Source: Clostridia bacterium (lineage in GTDB: Bacteria > Bacillota > Clostridia > Oscillospirales > QAMX01). From it: 5,992 nucleotides of DNA. The notes under the pieces were generated by a model. It was not told where the DNA came from. It searched no databases and saw only the letters and a list, made by a program, of their open reading frames with translations. Position numbers and translations under genes: made by a program. Numbering within the stretch: position 1 is the first letter of the stretch; each line of letters opens with the position of its first letter. Shown here piece after piece: positions 4,967 through 5,992 of the stretch. Where the stretch lies: positions 1-5,992 of the forward strand of contig JAFYNU010000303.1 of NCBI GenBank assembly GCA_017547975.1. The letters are read 5' to 3'.

Positions 4967-5992
4967 ATGAACCGAATGCGTATATATAGGATTATACTGG
5001 TCTGCCTGTCCGTACTTTTGACATTCTGCGCATGCGGAAAACAAACGGACATAGCTCCGTATGAACAAGAACAGATAACAGAAGGACTGACAGAAGAATC
5101 GACTGCAAATACGGAAGCGAGATATTCGTCCTGGAAAACGCTATGGACGAAGTACGAAGAATTCTCCTTTCCAATAGCGGATATAGAGGATTTGAAGAAT
5201 CGATACTATCCCATGGAAAGAAGTCATTATCATGAGAGTTCCACGGCAAAGACTTGGAGGATAGCAGAAGAAATCAATGCCGTCATGTATGCAGAGGAAG
5301 ACCAACCGACGTTCAGCGCTTTTTTGGGAACTGCGTTGATCGATGCTGACGTTACACCAATGCAGTATCCGTATGTTGGTGTGGTGGCCGGAGAATTGAA
5401 AGCAGGAACGCCTGTTTTTGTGCGATGCTCGATTTTCAATCGGCATCGGCCCCAGGATGGGGTGGTCTATGTAATCGACCATCGTATGGGAGCCCCCTTC
5501 ACAGAAGAGTATACATACGCTTATGTGGATGAAAATATGGAGGGGTATCAAGGATATCATGATTCTTCCGATTATGCTTATGCATTTGGGTATGCGTTAA
5601 GGCTCTCTGACACAGAACCGGAGCCAAATTCAAAGGAATATTTCCACAAAGAAGTGGAGGCTTCCGAGGTTTGGCATGATGAAAAAAAGCTGTGGATGAA
5701 AGAATTGTGGCCGGATTGGGAAGAATTTGTCCAGCCGGACTATGGCTTTGTGGGTGATGCAGAGGAAAAGGTGGATATTCGCCAATATATGTTGGAAAGG
5801 TTCTACCCGGAGGAGGATTACTGGGAGATTTTCTATCCGGAACGCTACGAGGATGCGGTGATGGTGCAAAAGGAAAAGACCGACGTGATCATGTATGCCA
5901 CCGAGCGGCAGTTGGTGTATGCCGAGATCATGCCCACGGTAAAAGGACCCCTGAAGGCTCCCTACTACGGACCTGTGGTGGGAGCATTGGAA
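4967..5992 (+). CDS. Predicted lipoprotein of unknown function (partial, C-terminus off window)
   Basis: The frame is open from ATG 4967 to the right edge, giving 342 residues without a stop. Residues 1-23 look like a lipoprotein signal: basic start (MNRMRIYR), hydrophobic core (IILVCLSVLLTF) and Cys21/Cys23. Cys23 in FCAC-GK is the better lipidation site, with Ala at -1, though the lipobox is poor. The mature part begins with an acidic, Glu/Thr-rich linker (about 25-52), then a soluble domain rich in Tyr, Trp, Glu and Asp. No family is recognised. No good ribosome binding site precedes the ATG, which lies 2 bases after the upstream stop, so translation may be coupled; the Met at codon 4 is an alternative start. 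G+C by hand count is 76 of 180 bases at 5041-5220 (42%), against 35 of 60 at 4681-4740 (58%), rising again to 35 of 60 at 5881-5940. Rare-type codons such as ATA and AGA are common early. This suggests transferred or fast-evolving DNA. Confidence 0.78.
   Translation, partial: MNRMRIYRIILVCLSVLLTFCACGKQTDIAPYEQEQITEGLTEESTANTEARYSSWKTLWTKYEEFSFPIADIEDLKNRYYPMERSHYHESSTAKTWRIAEEINAVMYAEEDQPTFSAFLGTALIDADVTPMQYPYVGVVAGELKAGTPVFVRCSIFNRHRPQDGVVYVIDHRMGAPFTEEYTYAYVDENMEGYQGYHDSSDYAYAFGYALRLSDTEPEPNSKEYFHKEVEASEVWHDEKKLWMKELWPDWEEFVQPDYGFVGDAEEKVDIRQYMLERFYPEEDYWEIFYPERYEDAVMVQKEKTDVIMYATERQLVYAEIMPTVKGPLKAPYYGPVVGALE

Noticed and set aside
4976..5000. TATA-rich stretch resembling a -10 box at the start of the lipoprotein gene
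   Set aside because: It lies inside the signal-peptide codons downstream of the ATG, and no fitting -35 box was found.
5354..5382. Inverted repeat ACACCAA...TTGGTGT
   Set aside because: A 7-base stem with a 15-base loop inside the lipoprotein coding region and no T-tract; probably chance.
5141..5560. Minus-strand open frame (139 residues) within the lipoprotein gene
   Set aside because: It has no family features, and the plus strand has one continuous frame of 342 codons with a plausible lipoprotein signal.

Overview
The window looks like chromosomal DNA of a GC-moderate to GC-rich Firmicute, most likely a carbohydrate-using gut clostridium (Oscillospirales/Ruminococcaceae-like). This is inferred from strong AGGAGG-type ribosome binding sites, sigma-A promoters with 17-base spacers, a LacX-type aldose epimerase and a Gram-positive-style lipoprotein. 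It cannot be assigned to a species from sequence reading alone. There is no RNA gene, CRISPR array, insertion sequence or phage gene.

Layout. The left third is a minus-strand pair. A sugar phosphate isomerase/epimerase-family TIM-barrel protein (1093-1920) is followed, across a strong hairpin terminator, by a beta-propeller protein resembling DUF4185 / sialidase-like glycosidases (1028 down to the left edge, C-terminus missing). A 167-base intergenic region holds back-to-back promoters for the isomerase and for a plus-strand aldose 1-epimerase (LacX/GalM-like, 2088-2936). The epimerase ends at a textbook hairpin plus T-tract that separates it from a convergent histidine phosphatase (2981-3685, minus).

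The phosphatase is divergent from an unrecognised 372-residue cytosolic protein (3846-4964). Their two promoters are near mirror images and each carries TCGACAAAA inside its -35/-10 spacer, which suggests joint regulation. Two bases after that protein ends, a predicted lipoprotein begins (4967 to the right edge, incomplete). It has no good ribosome binding site and its first ~750 bases are clearly more AT-rich than its neighbours.

Together, the isomerase, the epimerase and the DUF4185-like protein suggest intracellular handling of unusual sugars or oligosaccharides. The 372-residue protein may be another (beta/alpha)-barrel carbohydrate enzyme, but that is inference from its alternation pattern only. 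The lipoprotein and phosphatase have no clear place in that scheme. No convincing new multi-gene system is visible. The best leads are the twin promoters, the unidentified 372-residue protein and the compositionally odd lipoprotein.
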